Counted from the stretch's first letter, positions 1-9,048 are shown. The stretch: 35,112 bases of DNA from Acanthamoeba sp. SK_2022b (GCA_027943245.1 JANDJZ010000417.1:1-35112), one strand, 5' to 3'. The notes: generated from the letters alone by a model not told the origin. Made by a program: numbers and translations.

Positions 1-144
1 CTCTCCTTCCCTGTTGACATCATCATCGCCCTCCTCAAAACTTCTCAAGAGAAAAGTTACCTAACCTCGTAGTCGACCAACCACCGGCTCCTTGACGGCC
101 AAAATTACGACTTCTTTGGCTGGCGTTGTACGCACAGCAAGCGG

Positions 145-790
145 TTGTCGATCGTAAGTGTGCTGGCGGCCATTGCGTCGCACTTGCTCAACCCGCTCGA
201 CTATCTCCGGCTCTCGCTATCCTGCCGTCGCTGGCATCGTGTCGTTGCTGGGCTCAGTACACGCGACCCTCTCGATGTGCTCACCGACGGCCATTTCAAA
301 GACCTCATGGTCCATTTCAAGGTGACCTGGTCGACGGTGCTCAATGACTGGACATTTGCGGGCACTGTTGACCAGTGGGCCTTTGTCGCGCAATCGATGC
401 ACCACGAGACGGGGCTTCCTCTCGGCCCGGGCATCTTTCGCTACCACCGGGTGTATGGCAGCGCGCTACCGGCAGCCATTTGCGGCGCGCACCCTCCGGG
501 CGCGTCCTTTGGTGTCTACCGACTCTGCATCACTCTCGTTGGATCTCTTCTTGCGTCCCGTGGGCAAGCCCATGGTACCCATTGTGGTGGATCCCAACTG
601 GACCCAGGCTGCCTTGCGCGACATTGTCGCCTACCATACGGGCATCCCGACCGACCAACAACGGCTTGTCCACGGTGGACGCGCCCTCGGGCACTCTCCC
701 GCAGCACTTGCGTGCCCTCTTCACCGTATCCGGTCACTCTCTTCCAAGTCTACTGTTCATGTGTTTCGCTTGCCCCTCAATAAGACTTGA
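145..790 (+). pseudogene. F-box plus ubiquitin-like protein, broken
   Basis: The first frame reads an F-box-like helix set (SHLLNPLDYLRLSLSCRRW) from about base 160, followed by about 100 unassigned residues. From about base 515 a second frame carries a ubiquitin-like fold: a first hairpin (LSLDLFLRPVGKPMVPIVV), then a helix ending in the typical GIPTDQQRLVHGGR pattern of ubiquitin residues 35-48. The expected end of that fold is split again between frames (TLPQHLR in one, STVHVFRL in another), and the reading stops at base 788-790. There is no ATG in frame upstream of the F-box; the first possible start is TTG, and a TAG lies in frame at 70-72. F-box proteins bring substrates to SCF ubiquitin ligases, and a ubiquitin-like tail could bind the proteasome or a ligase; this role is inference. 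At least two frameshifts and a missing start make it a likely pseudogene. The upstream reading (1-72, with FPVDIIIALL) may be another scrap of F-box sequence. Confidence 0.6.
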
Positions 791-833
791 AACCGGTGTG
801 CAAATGACAATCTTTGTGTGTGTGATTGGGGTG

Positions 834-1534
834 TTATTGAGGGCGGAATTTTAGCATCATCGCGCGTAGGCGGATGGCAATGGTGTCAGCAGAGGTCTGG
901 GTGCCGTTGGTAAGGAGGTTCTGTCGCCCGCTGTCCGACGCCGCGTACTCTTGGACGGCGTTGGGGGTAGTGACATAGATGGCCGCCGCCAAGTCTATGT
1001 TATTGTCGTTCGGTGTTATCGTTCGCGCCACCAGCCGCTGCGTCTTCTCGTCGTAGAAGAATGTCATGGTAACCACAATGAAGCGGGCGTCCTCAGACCT
1101 AGGTAGGCGGAAGCCGGACCATCGAGGTAGTTGCGCGTAAAAGCTGCAGCTATATCGGGTTGGATATCCTCGATGACCAGCAGCGTCTTGCCAGCGTTGT
1201 TGAGCGCAAGTGCTGCTGCTGCAGCAACTGGCTTGGCAGGCTCCTGCTGCGCAAGCGTCTGCTCGATCTCGGCCAACTCGACATCGATGGCGTTCCTCTG
1301 TAACCACAGGACCTCCCTCCGGCTCTGCAGACGCGCAATTGTCAGCGCCCCAGGAGGCTGCGCCGCGCTCCCAATTCGAGTTTGGACATGTCCAACACTA
1401 GACGTTCCTCCATTTGTGCAAGAAAGATTGGCGTGGGCCAACAAAATAATGATCAGCCACTGTTGGACTAACGCGTCTACGAGGCCAAGAGGCGCGGCAC
1501 TAAAAGAATGAATGACCGACTTCAACACATACAT
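834..1534 (-). pseudogene. putative secreted or membrane-anchored protein, frameshifted
   Basis: Read from ATG at 1534, the protein starts with a hydrophobic stretch (QQWLIIILLAHANLSC) that looks like a signal peptide or anchor. A charged helix follows (ARLQSRREVLWLQ, then VELAEIEQTLAQQE) that could form a short coiled coil. After NYLDGPASAYLG the frame closes at 1064, but the next frame continues sensibly with SEDARFIVVTMTFFYDEKTQ and ends at 834. The break therefore lies near 1095-1110, and an intact product would be about 230 residues. I do not recognise the family. The C-terminal half, with FFYDEKTQRLVAR and repeated small polar residues, is probably a beta-rich globular domain. It shares its strand with the next three genes. 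Confidence 0.55.
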
Positions 1535-1549
1535 GCTACGTTTCTATGA

Positions 1550-1927
1550 TTATGAGCGCGACTTAATGAGATCACAGAGGTTGTTGGTAAGGCAGACAGA
1601 GCCTGTAATGATGAGACCAGCGCTAGACAGGCGATCAACATTGTCGGCGCCTCCCAGAGCCTTCACCGCACTCGAGTTTGGCTGGTGACGGTCCCAATGT
1701 GTCACGTGAACGATGTAGAGGAACCTTCCAAGTGCTGGGTGCACTTTCGGTGGTATCCTGGTGGCGGTGAACACTTTTTCGTCACTGTTGGCCCTTTGAA
1801 GGTTGCTGTGGTCAAACTCGCTCAATAAACCCCATGAAGATACGCCCATACCGTTGTGGTACACGAGTACGCTCACCGCCTTGCGCTCCCTGCGCCATTT
1901 GGCGATCACCTCACGCAATTTCTCCAC
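1550..1927 (-). pseudogene. tandem paralogue of the next gene, start codon lost
   Basis: This frame of about 125 residues is clearly related to the gene at 1969-2358 over its whole length. Shared blocks are RRERKA, VFTATRIPP, HPALGRFLYIVHVTHWDRHQ, ALGG.DN and GSVCLTNNL.DLIK. At the position of the ATG in the sister gene this copy has CTG, and the first in-frame start-like codon is GTG at 1927. It may therefore be untranslated, or it may start at a non-ATG codon. The body of the frame is still open, so decay would be recent. Function unknown. Confidence 0.6.
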
Positions 1928-1968
1928 GATCAGAGTGTAATTTTTTCAATGTGTGTAAAGGGACCTTT

Positions 1969-2358
1969 TTACACATGAGAGCACGGTTTAATGAGATCAT
2001 TGAGGTTGTTGGTGAGGCAGACCGAGCCCGTCATGATGTGACCGTCGCCAAATAGGCGACCGATGTTGTCCACGCCTCCGAGCGCCTCGACGGCGCGCGT
2101 GTTGGGCTGGTGACGGTCCCAGTGAGTCACGTGGACGACGTACTTGAACTTTCCGAGTGCAGGCTGCACGTCCGGTGGTATCTTGGTGGCGGTGAACATC
2201 GTCTCACCATCGTTGGCCTCAGGAAGTTCAAAGTGGTAGTAAACGCTTGCCACGCCGCATACGAGACACTTTCTGCTATCGTAGTACAAGAGCACGCTCG
2301 CGGCTTTGCGCTCCTTGCGCCGCTTGGTGATTTCCGTGCGCAAGCGTTCCACATTCAT
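1969..2358 (-). CDS. uncharacterised 129-residue protein, tandem pair member
   Basis: The start is chosen at ATG 2358, which gives MNVERLRTEITKRRKERKA. A basic N-terminal helix is followed by beta-type sequence (SVLLYYDSRKCLVCGVASVYYHFEL) and a conserved core, FKYVVHVTHWDRHQPN, then GSVCLTNNLNDLIK near the end. The neighbour at 1550-1927 is a copy made by tandem duplication; conserved residues in both are T, H, W, D, R, H and Q of the THWDRHQ block. The block has metal-binding or catalytic-type residues, but I cannot assign a reaction. No signal peptide or membrane segment is visible. Confidence 0.65.
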   Translation of the reverse strand: MNVERLRTEITKRRKERKAASVLLYYDSRKCLVCGVASVYYHFELPEANDGETMFTATKIPPDVQPALGKFKYVVHVTHWDRHQPNTRAVEALGGVDNIGRLFGDGHIMTGSVCLTNNLNDLIKPCSHV

Positions 2359-2436
2359 CACAGTGAAGTATTGTGGGGAAGAACTCTTATATTTTACGGG
2401 TGAATGGACACTCTGCGCCAGAAAGGGCAGCAGTTT

Positions 2437-2760
2437 CTAGGCAATGGTGAAATTTTCTCCACAATCAAGACAACACTGCATGGCAGCAATGAGGGCACTG
2501 ACGTGGGATATGTCTTGCATTACGCCCAACCGTGATACGACCCCGGGCAGGTCGGTGGGCACCAAACACACGGGACCACCATCGAGTTGCAACAGCAGCT
2601 TTTCCAAGTCGTTGTCGTCGTTGAACAACCGCTCTAGCGCCTCACGCACAGTGACACTCTTTTCTGTAGCAAAAAGCCTGTCGACGATGCGGACCTTGAG
2701 TTTGACGAGCGCCTTCTCGCTGAGCACGAGAGACGATCTCTTCACGACTCTCCCTGCCAT
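2437..2760 (-). CDS. small uncharacterised helical protein
   Basis: This is a 107-residue frame starting at ATG 2760. The N-terminus is basic (MAGRVVKRSS), the middle is predicted largely helical (ALVKLKVRIVDRLFATEKS, then REALERLFNDDNDLEKLLLQL), and the C-terminus has two cysteines close together (CCLDCGENF). The size and basic start recall small DNA- or protein-binding adaptors, but I recognise no family. It follows the tandem pair on the same strand with a short spacer, as in compact viral gene runs. No defect is visible. Confidence 0.5.
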   Translation of the reverse strand: MAGRVVKRSSLVLSEKALVKLKVRIVDRLFATEKSVTVREALERLFNDDNDLEKLLLQLDGGPVCLVPTDLPGVVSRLGVMQDISHVSALIAAMQCCLDCGENFTIA

Positions 2761-2873
2761 AATACAGAGTACAAGTTTTTCTTGCAGCCGCCCTACCTTT
2801 CGAATTTATTCTGAGTGTAGTTTCTTTCTTCCGCCACAATAGTTACGAACATGCGTGGTTCACAGAGCCGGGT

Positions 2874-3077
2874 CTATCCCTGACCCCATTTGCGAGCCAC
2901 GGTGGCCTCTGTCCCACAGTTGGGGCACTCTGGTGGCACATTGTCCGTGCCGTTCTTGCAATACCGGGGGTCGTACGTGATGGTGGCCGAAAGTAGCCAG
3001 CAGTAAGAATCACATCCGTTGCAGACTTATTTGGTACCGGTCCACGAACACTCTTTGGAGGTGCCAACAACGAACAT
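2874..3077 (-). pseudogene. small zinc-ribbon-like protein with in-frame TAA
   Basis: Starting at ATG 3077 the frame reads MFVVGTSKECSWTGTK, then TAA at 3027-3029, and continues in the same frame for 50 codons to TAG at 2874-2876. The second part contains VCNGCDSYC and, about 30 residues later, ECPNCGTEA. Two CxxC pairs at this spacing are the pattern of a zinc ribbon. The continuation has no internal ATG, so it can be made only by read-through or if the stop is a mutation. In an intact form it would be a zinc-binding protein of about 67 residues, perhaps acting in nucleic-acid or protein binding. Confidence 0.5.
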
Positions 3078-3352
3078 GGCGGTTGCTGTGCAGCTAAAGC
3101 TACAGGGAATTATGGGGTATACAAAAACACCACGCACTGGATCTGTCATCTGGCCATGATCGTACCAGAATTTTCAGTATGACCGTTTAGGAACTGTCGT
3201 GTGCAGACAGCCCATTCTGCAGCTGGCGCCGTGCCGTAACTACACTTGGATGAACAGACAGACACCTTTAGCTGGCGGGCATGATGGTACCGCGACAAAA
3301 TAAATGATCAATCATCTAAATTAACCTGGCTCCTATCTTATCACAACACGCC

Positions 3353-3979
3353 ATGAAGAGGAAGGACTCTCCCACCGCGGTCGCCGACGATGCGCCTGCT
3401 CCAAATATATTCTCGTCCCTGCGAGTTCTCAAAGCGGGTCTCATCAAAGAATTTGATGCGACTGACGACTACATTTGGTACTTGGGCCGCTTCCTCGCGT
3501 ACCGGAGCCAAAGAGAAAAGACCGTTAAACTCCGCTACTACAGCAGCAAGTCTAGACTATGCGAGGCCCATGCTTTCTTCACACCGACGGGTCAGTTCAA
3601 CACCACCCTTACGTTGGGCCTCGATGCATACCCCGACGACGTCCTGAAACCAGAGATGTTAGAGGAGGAATGCGAGCGCGTCGAGGTAGCGTTGAAACAA
3701 GCAGGGTATGCGGTATCGCTCACCGAACACATCGACGAGGACTCTATAACGCACAGCGTCAAAATGTGCATCCGTGGCCCCGCGTGCATCCCTTCTCTCG
3801 AAGAACTCTGCGTACGTGTCTGCAGAATATCTCTCGACGTCAGGGAGTGTGTGATGCGATTGCCGAGGGATCTCGCCGAGGAGACGATCGGAATGAAATG
3901 GAAACGCCCTCGCCCAGATGATATCGGTGAAAGTGACTTTGAAAGCGACACCAGTGACAGCAACAGTGATTGTGGCTAG
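3353..3979 (+). CDS. tandem family member 1, uncharacterised
   Basis: This 208-residue protein starts at ATG 3353 (MKRKDSPTAVADD). It is the intact first member of a three-copy tandem family (3353, 4190, 4897). Family blocks are NIFSSLRVLKAGLIKEF near the N-terminus; an aromatic-rich strand region (LRYYSSKSRLCEAHAFF followed by GQFNTTL); a stretch with GYAVSLTE; the strongest block CIRGPACIPSLEELC; and C.MRLPRDLAEETI before an acidic, Ser/Asp-rich tail. I recognise no known domain. The acidic tail and absence of a signal suggest a cytosolic or nuclear protein. A small hairpin (GCACT/AGTGC, 3979-3992) and AATAAA follow the stop and may mark transcript end formation. Confidence 0.65.
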   Translation: MKRKDSPTAVADDAPAPNIFSSLRVLKAGLIKEFDATDDYIWYLGRFLAYRSQREKTVKLRYYSSKSRLCEAHAFFTPTGQFNTTLTLGLDAYPDDVLKPEMLEEECERVEVALKQAGYAVSLTEHIDEDSITHSVKMCIRGPACIPSLEELCVRVCRISLDVRECVMRLPRDLAEETIGMKWKRPRPDDIGESDFESDTSDSNSDCG

Positions 3980-4189
3980 CACTAAGCAGTGCCCACAATA
4001 AAAACATCTTTATGTACTAGTGCAAATACCAATGCCTAAGCCCTATGGCATCATCGGGACGGTATATCCGAACATATTCCTTCTGGTCTCATAGATGGCA
4101 CTGTATCCAGACAAAAAAACATGTGTGCGCCGACTGTTGCCGCAAGAGTGATTATATCTATCATTGTACAATTCGCAGAGCCACGCAGC

Positions 4190-4792
4190 ATGGAGGGCAG
4201 TAGCGCGGACAACTGCAAGCCCGACTACAACATATTCGCTGCCTTGCGAACCCTCAAGACACACCTCATCGAAGAACTTGGCGCGGTCGACGCTTTCCCA
4301 CACGCTATTGGCCGCTGCCTCAAGTATGAGGTCTCGGGGGTAGTTGTTACTCTCAGCTACTTCACGCTCAAGAACACTTTTTATAAGATGGAAGCCTCCT
4401 TCAACTCGGCGGGGCAGTTCGCCACCAACATGCTACTGTGCACGATGAACCGATACGGCCTCATCGTCCACGATAACCCGGAGGCTCTAGTGCGCGAATC
4501 CGCGCGCGTGGTTGCGGCGTTGACGAAATCTGGCTATGTTGTCTTGTCTGTCACGGCCAAGTCCAAGTCTCAGTACAGCATCGACATCCGTGGGCCCGCG
4601 TGTATACCGTCGCTCAAACAACTCGCCACCAAGGCGTGCACGCAGTCTCTCAGCGCCTGGGATTGTGTGTCGCGATTGCCAAGAGATCTCGCCCATGAGG
4701 CCATGGCGCTCGAGTGGAAAAAACCCGGCCCCAACCTCTCTGGCGAAAGCGACGTAGAGAGCGATGCCAGGTGGCTTACGTTCGAGTGTTAA
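4190..4792 (+). CDS. tandem family member 2, uncharacterised
   Basis: This is the second copy of the family. The ATG at 4190 is chosen because it aligns with the start of member 1 (MEGSSADNCKPDYNIFAALR); the open frame extends upstream to 4121 without similarity. The product is 200 residues. It keeps the family blocks LKTHLIEELG, EASFNSAGQFATN, DIRGPACIPSLKQL, CVSRLPRDLAHEAM and GESDVESD, then ends in a different tail (ARWLTFEC). Two intact copies of quite different sequence imply an old duplication with selection on both. Function unknown. Confidence 0.65.
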   Translation: MEGSSADNCKPDYNIFAALRTLKTHLIEELGAVDAFPHAIGRCLKYEVSGVVVTLSYFTLKNTFYKMEASFNSAGQFATNMLLCTMNRYGLIVHDNPEALVRESARVVAALTKSGYVVLSVTAKSKSQYSIDIRGPACIPSLKQLATKACTQSLSAWDCVSRLPRDLAHEAMALEWKKPGPNLSGESDVESDARWLTFEC

Positions 4793-4896
4793 CACGCCAA
4801 CAAGTGCAACAGAGCGTACTGGCGGCCGGGGCCTGGCGCCAAGAAAAAAGGGCTTAAAATACAAATGCAAATTCGAGTTGCATAGCCTCTCGCGCC

Positions 4897-5740
4897 ATGA
4901 AGAGGAAGCACCACGAGGTTAGTGACGAGTCGAGCCAAAGCTTTTTCGCTGCCCTGCAAACCCTCACGACACACCTAATCGAAGAACTCGATGGGACCGA
5001 CAATAACGCTGAATGGATTGGTCGTTACCTCAAGTACAAGATTTCAGAGGGCACCGCTGCGTTCCTCCACCACTCTAGCCCCAAGTCCTATTTCGGGCGG
5101 ATGCCTCCCTGAACTCGGCGGGTCAATTGGTCTGCACACTCGTGCTGACCGTAGAAAGGGTCGGTGGCCACGCCGATCAGCAAGCAGCGATCCTGAAGCG
5201 ACTTTGAAGAAATTAGGCTACCAGGTGCCGATCACCAAAGACGAGTACCTATCCTCCCAAGTCTGCGCGCGGTCATTCAATACCATGGATTGTGTGATGC
5301 GATTGCCGCGCGACCTCGTCCAAGAGACAATGACGACCAAATGGAACTCTCCCGATACCGATGTCTCGGGTGAAAGCGACGTCTACAGCGAGAATAGCGA
5401 AGGCGACGTTGATTTGGATAACACTACTTCCACCATCATGCTGGTGGTCAAGGAGTCACACTCTTCTTCACACTCGTGTTCCAAGAGGAGCGAGAAGAAG
5501 GTCAAGGACTGCGCTCGCCACGACAGTTCGTGCACTTGTGATGAATGCTGCCGCCGACCCCGGAGCAAGCACCACTCTCACGGCCATTGTCCTAGCGAGT
5601 GGGTGTGCTCTTCACGCTCGTGCCCCCGTCGTAGCGGTGGCCACTGCTGGCGCGATTGCGACGACTTTGACATTAGCGACCACAGCGACGTGTCAGAATG
5701 CAGTTCCGACAGCGACTGTGGGCTTGGTGATGATTGTTAA
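4897..5740 (+). pseudogene. tandem family member 3, frameshifted, with Cys/His/Ser-rich tail
   Basis: From ATG 4897 the frame follows the family (FFAALQTLTTHLIEELDG) to about base 5097. Sequence matching the siblings (DASLNSAGQL) then continues in another frame until about 5205, and a third frame carries KKLGYQVPITKDEY onward. The block around IRGPACIPSL is missing, a deletion of roughly 20 codons, while CVMRLPRDLVQET and GESDVYSE remain. The last frame adds a long tail unlike the siblings. It is rich in Cys, His, Ser and Arg (for example CTCDECCRRPRSKHHSHGHC) and ends with acidic Ser/Asp repeats and Cys. Two frameshifts plus a deletion argue for a pseudogene. The third frame alone may still be expressed as a Cys-rich protein of about 150 residues. 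Confidence 0.6.
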
Positions 5741-6055
5741 CAATTTATGCTTTCTTTGCGTAGATAAAAATACGACACCCCTTCTGGACCACCTCGAAGC
5801 CGCTGTCTCCGTTGCACCTCTTGCGTGTCACAGCTACGTGAAGATGACGACATGGCTTTTCCATTTCGTCACCACGCTGCGCGAGTGGATGGACGGAAAC
5901 TCACGCAAACAGCAATTTTATTTTACCCGGCCACCTGCTGCGCTGCCAAAACTTGGTCTCCCTTTGTGTGGCAAATTTGGACGTTGCTTTTTTTTGCCAG
6001 AGCACAACCAGAAGTTCCCCATCTTTTTTTTTCGAGCGGCGTTATCAAGATCACA
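5741..6055 (+). other. intergenic region, likely promoter of the next gene
   Basis: This is a 315-base spacer between the tandem family and the next large gene. It contains an A/T-rich start (GTAGATAAAAATACG), several T-runs and, just before the ATG at 6056, an ATCAAGATCACA segment. The frame of the next gene is open upstream to 5825, but that part is low in quality, full of T-runs and has no family-like sequence, so I treat it as a leader. Confidence 0.4.
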
Positions 6056-7483
6056 ATGGCGACAAAGGCGTTGGCAATGTGCATGGCGTCGCCAGTGTCG
6101 CGGTTGACCGCGCTGGGCGCCGCGCAGGACGACTTTAACGAGTTGCTCTGGAACGACGCGCAGTGTCTCCTGCGGGAGGACGCCGATAAGAACCAGCTGG
6201 CCATGGTGTACTACCGCGCGCTGGTCGACTGGTATGACCGCCGCTACCTCATGACGCACATGCAGTCTGCCATCGACCCAGCGCGGTGGCGGTGCGAGTT
6301 CCTACCGCACGACACGTCGCTTGTGGGTAGTGAGGACGTGTGGCCTGCGGTATTTGCTGCACGCAACCTGCTCGGAGCGTCGGTCTTGCAACTTCTCACA
6401 CACCACGCCACTTTGGCTTCGGGGACCGATCTCGTCGTGGCCGGCATGTACGTCACACTCTGTCTGCGTCGCACTCACAGCCCCGACGACCACGAGGGCC
6501 GCGACATCCACCTCTACGTGTTGAACGAGAACCGCCCCCTCTATGCCGATCTGCTCGTGGGCCTCTTCGTTCGTAACCCTGGCGCTGGCGCCGTGGTGCA
6601 GGATGACCGTATGGCTGTCTACGCTTCCGACGGCGTCTCGTGTGTGCTGATTCACTACACCGCGGCGCGCACCGCAATGGACATACTCAATGGCTTCCAC
6701 CTCGGTGTAGAGTGCACCATGGTAACCACCAACACCGACGAACAGCAGACAAGCGCGGCGCCAGCGCTGCACCTCCATCTGACGCCACACGCCATGCTGG
6801 CGTTGGTGACGGGCGCCACCACCGTGTGTCCGGGACACGTCGTCGAGGCCTGCGAGCGCATCGGCTGCACCATGGCGGTGGAGTCGGTGCGCGACTGTCA
6901 CAAGGCCGGTGCCCTGTGCTACCCCGACCACCAGGTGCTGGCGTCACTACACCCGCCGCGCATGGCGCTCGCCCCGTTGGCTGCACTCCGCCACTTCCCC
7001 TACAGGTTGCACCCGCGTGCGACGGCGGTGTCCCGGTGTGCCAACGGACTCGTGCTAGACACCGGGATCAGCCTCACCCTTGGGCCGTGCACCACCACCA
7101 CGCAGGCCGGGGTGTGGTACTGGGACCCGGCGGACATCAGCCCCCTTCAGCGACGCGCGCTTGACGGTGCCGCCCTGTGGATGCAGGAGCAGCTAGCAGA
7201 GGCAGGCTTGGACGCCCCGGCACTCAGCAACCCGTTGCCCACCGACGACGGGCTCGTATTTGTTGACATCCTCCCTGGTGCCCTCACCGTCGACGGCAGT
7301 GGCCGCCTGAGCGTCATGGCCACGCACGCCCCTACCAACAGCGTGGAAGAGTTGGCGATGATGGGACGCGCGTGCATCAACGGCTATGTGATGGACTCCA
7401 GGTGCGGTGTCAGGCTGCGAGTGGTAATCAAGGAGGTGTGGACCTATGCACGCCTGCCGCGACCGCCGCCGCTTGTAGAGTGA
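6056..7483 (+). CDS. large uncharacterised protein, possible degenerate nucleotidyltransferase-like fold
   Basis: This is a 475-residue protein from ATG 6056 (MATKALAMCMASPV). Helical N-terminal sequence leads to DVWPAVFAARNLLGASVLQL, then TDLVVAGMYVTLCL, GRDIHLYVLNENR and VSCVLIHYTAARTAMDILNG followed by FHLGVECTMV. From memory, this order (Gly-Ser-like helix, a DIxxF-like strand, then a repeated 'xQIIxxxYxSxxEIxxxFDxxCC' type block) resembles a nucleotidyltransferase-like domain seen in giant-virus and ankyrin-containing proteins. The catalytic acids are not clearly preserved. A second domain (GVWYWDPADISPLQRRAL to the end) is unassigned. The gene is intact and followed 74 bases later by another forward gene. 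The fold assignment is a weak inference. Confidence 0.6.
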   Translation: MATKALAMCMASPVSRLTALGAAQDDFNELLWNDAQCLLREDADKNQLAMVYYRALVDWYDRRYLMTHMQSAIDPARWRCEFLPHDTSLVGSEDVWPAVFAARNLLGASVLQLLTHHATLASGTDLVVAGMYVTLCLRRTHSPDDHEGRDIHLYVLNENRPLYADLLVGLFVRNPGAGAVVQDDRMAVYASDGVSCVLIHYTAARTAMDILNGFHLGVECTMVTTNTDEQQTSAAPALHLHLTPHAMLALVTGATTVCPGHVVEACERIGCTMAVESVRDCHKAGALCYPDHQVLASLHPPRMALAPLAALRHFPYRLHPRATAVSRCANGLVLDTGISLTLGPCTTTTQAGVWYWDPADISPLQRRALDGAALWMQEQLAEAGLDAPALSNPLPTDDGLVFVDILPGALTVDGSGRLSVMATHAPTNSVEELAMMGRACINGYVMDSRCGVRLRVVIKEVWTYARLPRPPPLVE

Positions 7484-7536
7484 CGCCTAGATCACCCCTG
7501 TATGGAGCGGCATGGCCCGAGATTTATCGTGTTGGA

Positions 7537-7553
7537 AATAAACAGCACACACA
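7537..7553 (+). promoter_or_regulatory. candidate viral promoter element
   Basis: AATAAACAGCACACACA lies 3 bases before the ATG at 7557. It matches the A-rich plus GCAC(A/G)CA pattern found directly upstream of the genes at 10911, 11606 and 21019 (minus strand). Confidence 0.4.
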
Positions 7554-7556
7554 TAC

Positions 7557-8603
7557 ATGGACGCGTTGCCCGACCTGACCGTGGCTGTGGCGAAGCGTGG
7601 CGTCGAGGCCAATCCGGGCAAGACCTACGCAGGAGCGGCCTTGGTGCGCTTTGTGCGTGATGCACCGGTGGGAAGTGAGGTGGTGATGGACGCCACCGTG
7701 GTGCCGCGCGTGCCGGACGGGTGGCGGCTGCCCGACGGATACCTGACATCGGTACCGATTGAGGTGGCCGAGTATTTCTACAAGGGGATGATCTTTCGCA
7801 GCGAAGACATGCGCGAGGGCATCGTGGAGCGGGTGGTGGTACCCCCTAGCGGCGACCTCAGCGTGGCATTACGGCTTGGCCTAGTGCGTGGCTTTGTTGA
7901 AGCACTCGAGGATGAGAGCGGCGAGAGCATGACGGCCGAGATCAACGCCGCACACAACTTGAAGGCCTGGGCGGTCCAACAAAACAGTGGCGTGGACAAG
8001 GACCTCTGCACCTACATCACAAACGCCGGCAACACATGGTTATCAGAGGTTCCCATCTACATCAACCCACCCCTGGGTGATCTCGCCTATCAGTCCGTGG
8101 AGCGGCTGCAAGAGGCCGTCAATGTTCTTGTGCAAAAGTATGACCTTCACAATCATTCCGAACCTGTCGACGGCGTCGAGTGGGGTCTTCCCTCTGAAGA
8201 GGGGCCCATCTTTGAACATGCAGGAGGTAGTCGATGGCGCCTTCAGTCGACCAACGACGTCGTTGACGAGGACACTGCCATCCTCGCGACCTGTCTCAGC
8301 GCCAGCGTTAATCTTCTTCCGTTCAATATGCGACCCGACGACACTTTTATCGATCAAGCACCGGTGGCTACCTACAAGATGGTACTCTCGGGACCCGTGC
8401 GCGACGAACAGAGTTACTGCGTGACCACGACGGCCATTTTGGATCTGATTGGCGTGTTTGCCACCAAGAGCCCCGACCTGGGACAGCGTGCCATTGAGGT
8501 GCTCAACTACATCATGCAGACCGTCGACGCCATACGGGCGCAGTTGAATCTCGACACACAGTGCCAACCCGCCAACACAGCGTCAAATGCGATGCGCGCA
8601 TAA
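7557..8603 (+). CDS. uncharacterised 348-residue protein
   Basis: An intact frame from ATG 7557 (MDALPDLTVAVAKRGVEANPG). No signal peptide or membrane segment is seen. The sequence alternates strands and helices typical of a globular alpha/beta protein: VPIEVAEYFYKGMIFRSEDM, LRLGLVRGFVEALEDE, LAYQSVERLQEAVNVLVQKY and a C-terminal helix pair (RAIEVLNYIMQTVDAIRAQL). I recognise no catalytic motif. It follows the 6056 gene closely on the same strand, behind its own A-rich GCACACA element. It could be structural or regulatory; nothing in the sequence decides. Confidence 0.65.
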   Translation: MDALPDLTVAVAKRGVEANPGKTYAGAALVRFVRDAPVGSEVVMDATVVPRVPDGWRLPDGYLTSVPIEVAEYFYKGMIFRSEDMREGIVERVVVPPSGDLSVALRLGLVRGFVEALEDESGESMTAEINAAHNLKAWAVQQNSGVDKDLCTYITNAGNTWLSEVPIYINPPLGDLAYQSVERLQEAVNVLVQKYDLHNHSEPVDGVEWGLPSEEGPIFEHAGGSRWRLQSTNDVVDEDTAILATCLSASVNLLPFNMRPDDTFIDQAPVATYKMVLSGPVRDEQSYCVTTTAILDLIGVFATKSPDLGQRAIEVLNYIMQTVDAIRAQLNLDTQCQPANTASNAMRA

Positions 8604-8610
8604 AGCATTT

Positions 8611-9048
8611 CTAGTTTTTGTGTTGTTGTATTTCCAGAGACAGTGCGCGTTGAATGTGCAGCATTGCATGCATGTTCAGCATGCCGTGTGGATGATGGGG
8701 TGGGGCGCCACGAACGGGTGGATACCAGGGTGTCTTTTGGTCCTTGGGCTCTAGCGTCACGGACAGGAGGGGGCTCTGAGTACCCATTCCAACATGCCAC
8801 AGGTAGGCCCACAGCGACCGCTGTTTGTAGCCCATGACGGTGCGCCACGACCACTTGGGGGGCGGCTCACGGTTGGCAAAGGCTGAAGTGCGCTTGAGCG
8901 CGCGGTTAAACGGGCCGGTGACTATCATGGGCAGCGCACAGCCACAATCAGGGTCTGTACACTTGTTATCGTAAAAGTAGTGGCAGCATCCCGGTTGACG
9001 GAGCACCTCGGTGGCATCGCCATGCTTCAAGAGGCAACGGAGTATGAT
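8611..9048 (-). pseudogene. Cys-rich C-terminal part of the F-box gene, cut off by in-frame TAG
   Basis: This frame has no ATG near its N-terminus. It is the direct continuation, in the same frame, of the broken F-box gene to its right, separated only by the TAG at 9049-9051. It reads IILRCLLKHGDATEVLRQ, then a cysteine cluster (PGCCHYFYDNKCTDPDCGC), then a Trp-rich section (KWSWRTVMGY, LWAYLWHVG). The Cys spacing suggests a small metal-binding module. The simplest view is that TAG is a nonsense mutation and this was the last 145 residues of one F-box protein. A separate gene starting at a non-ATG codon cannot be excluded. Confidence 0.45.
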
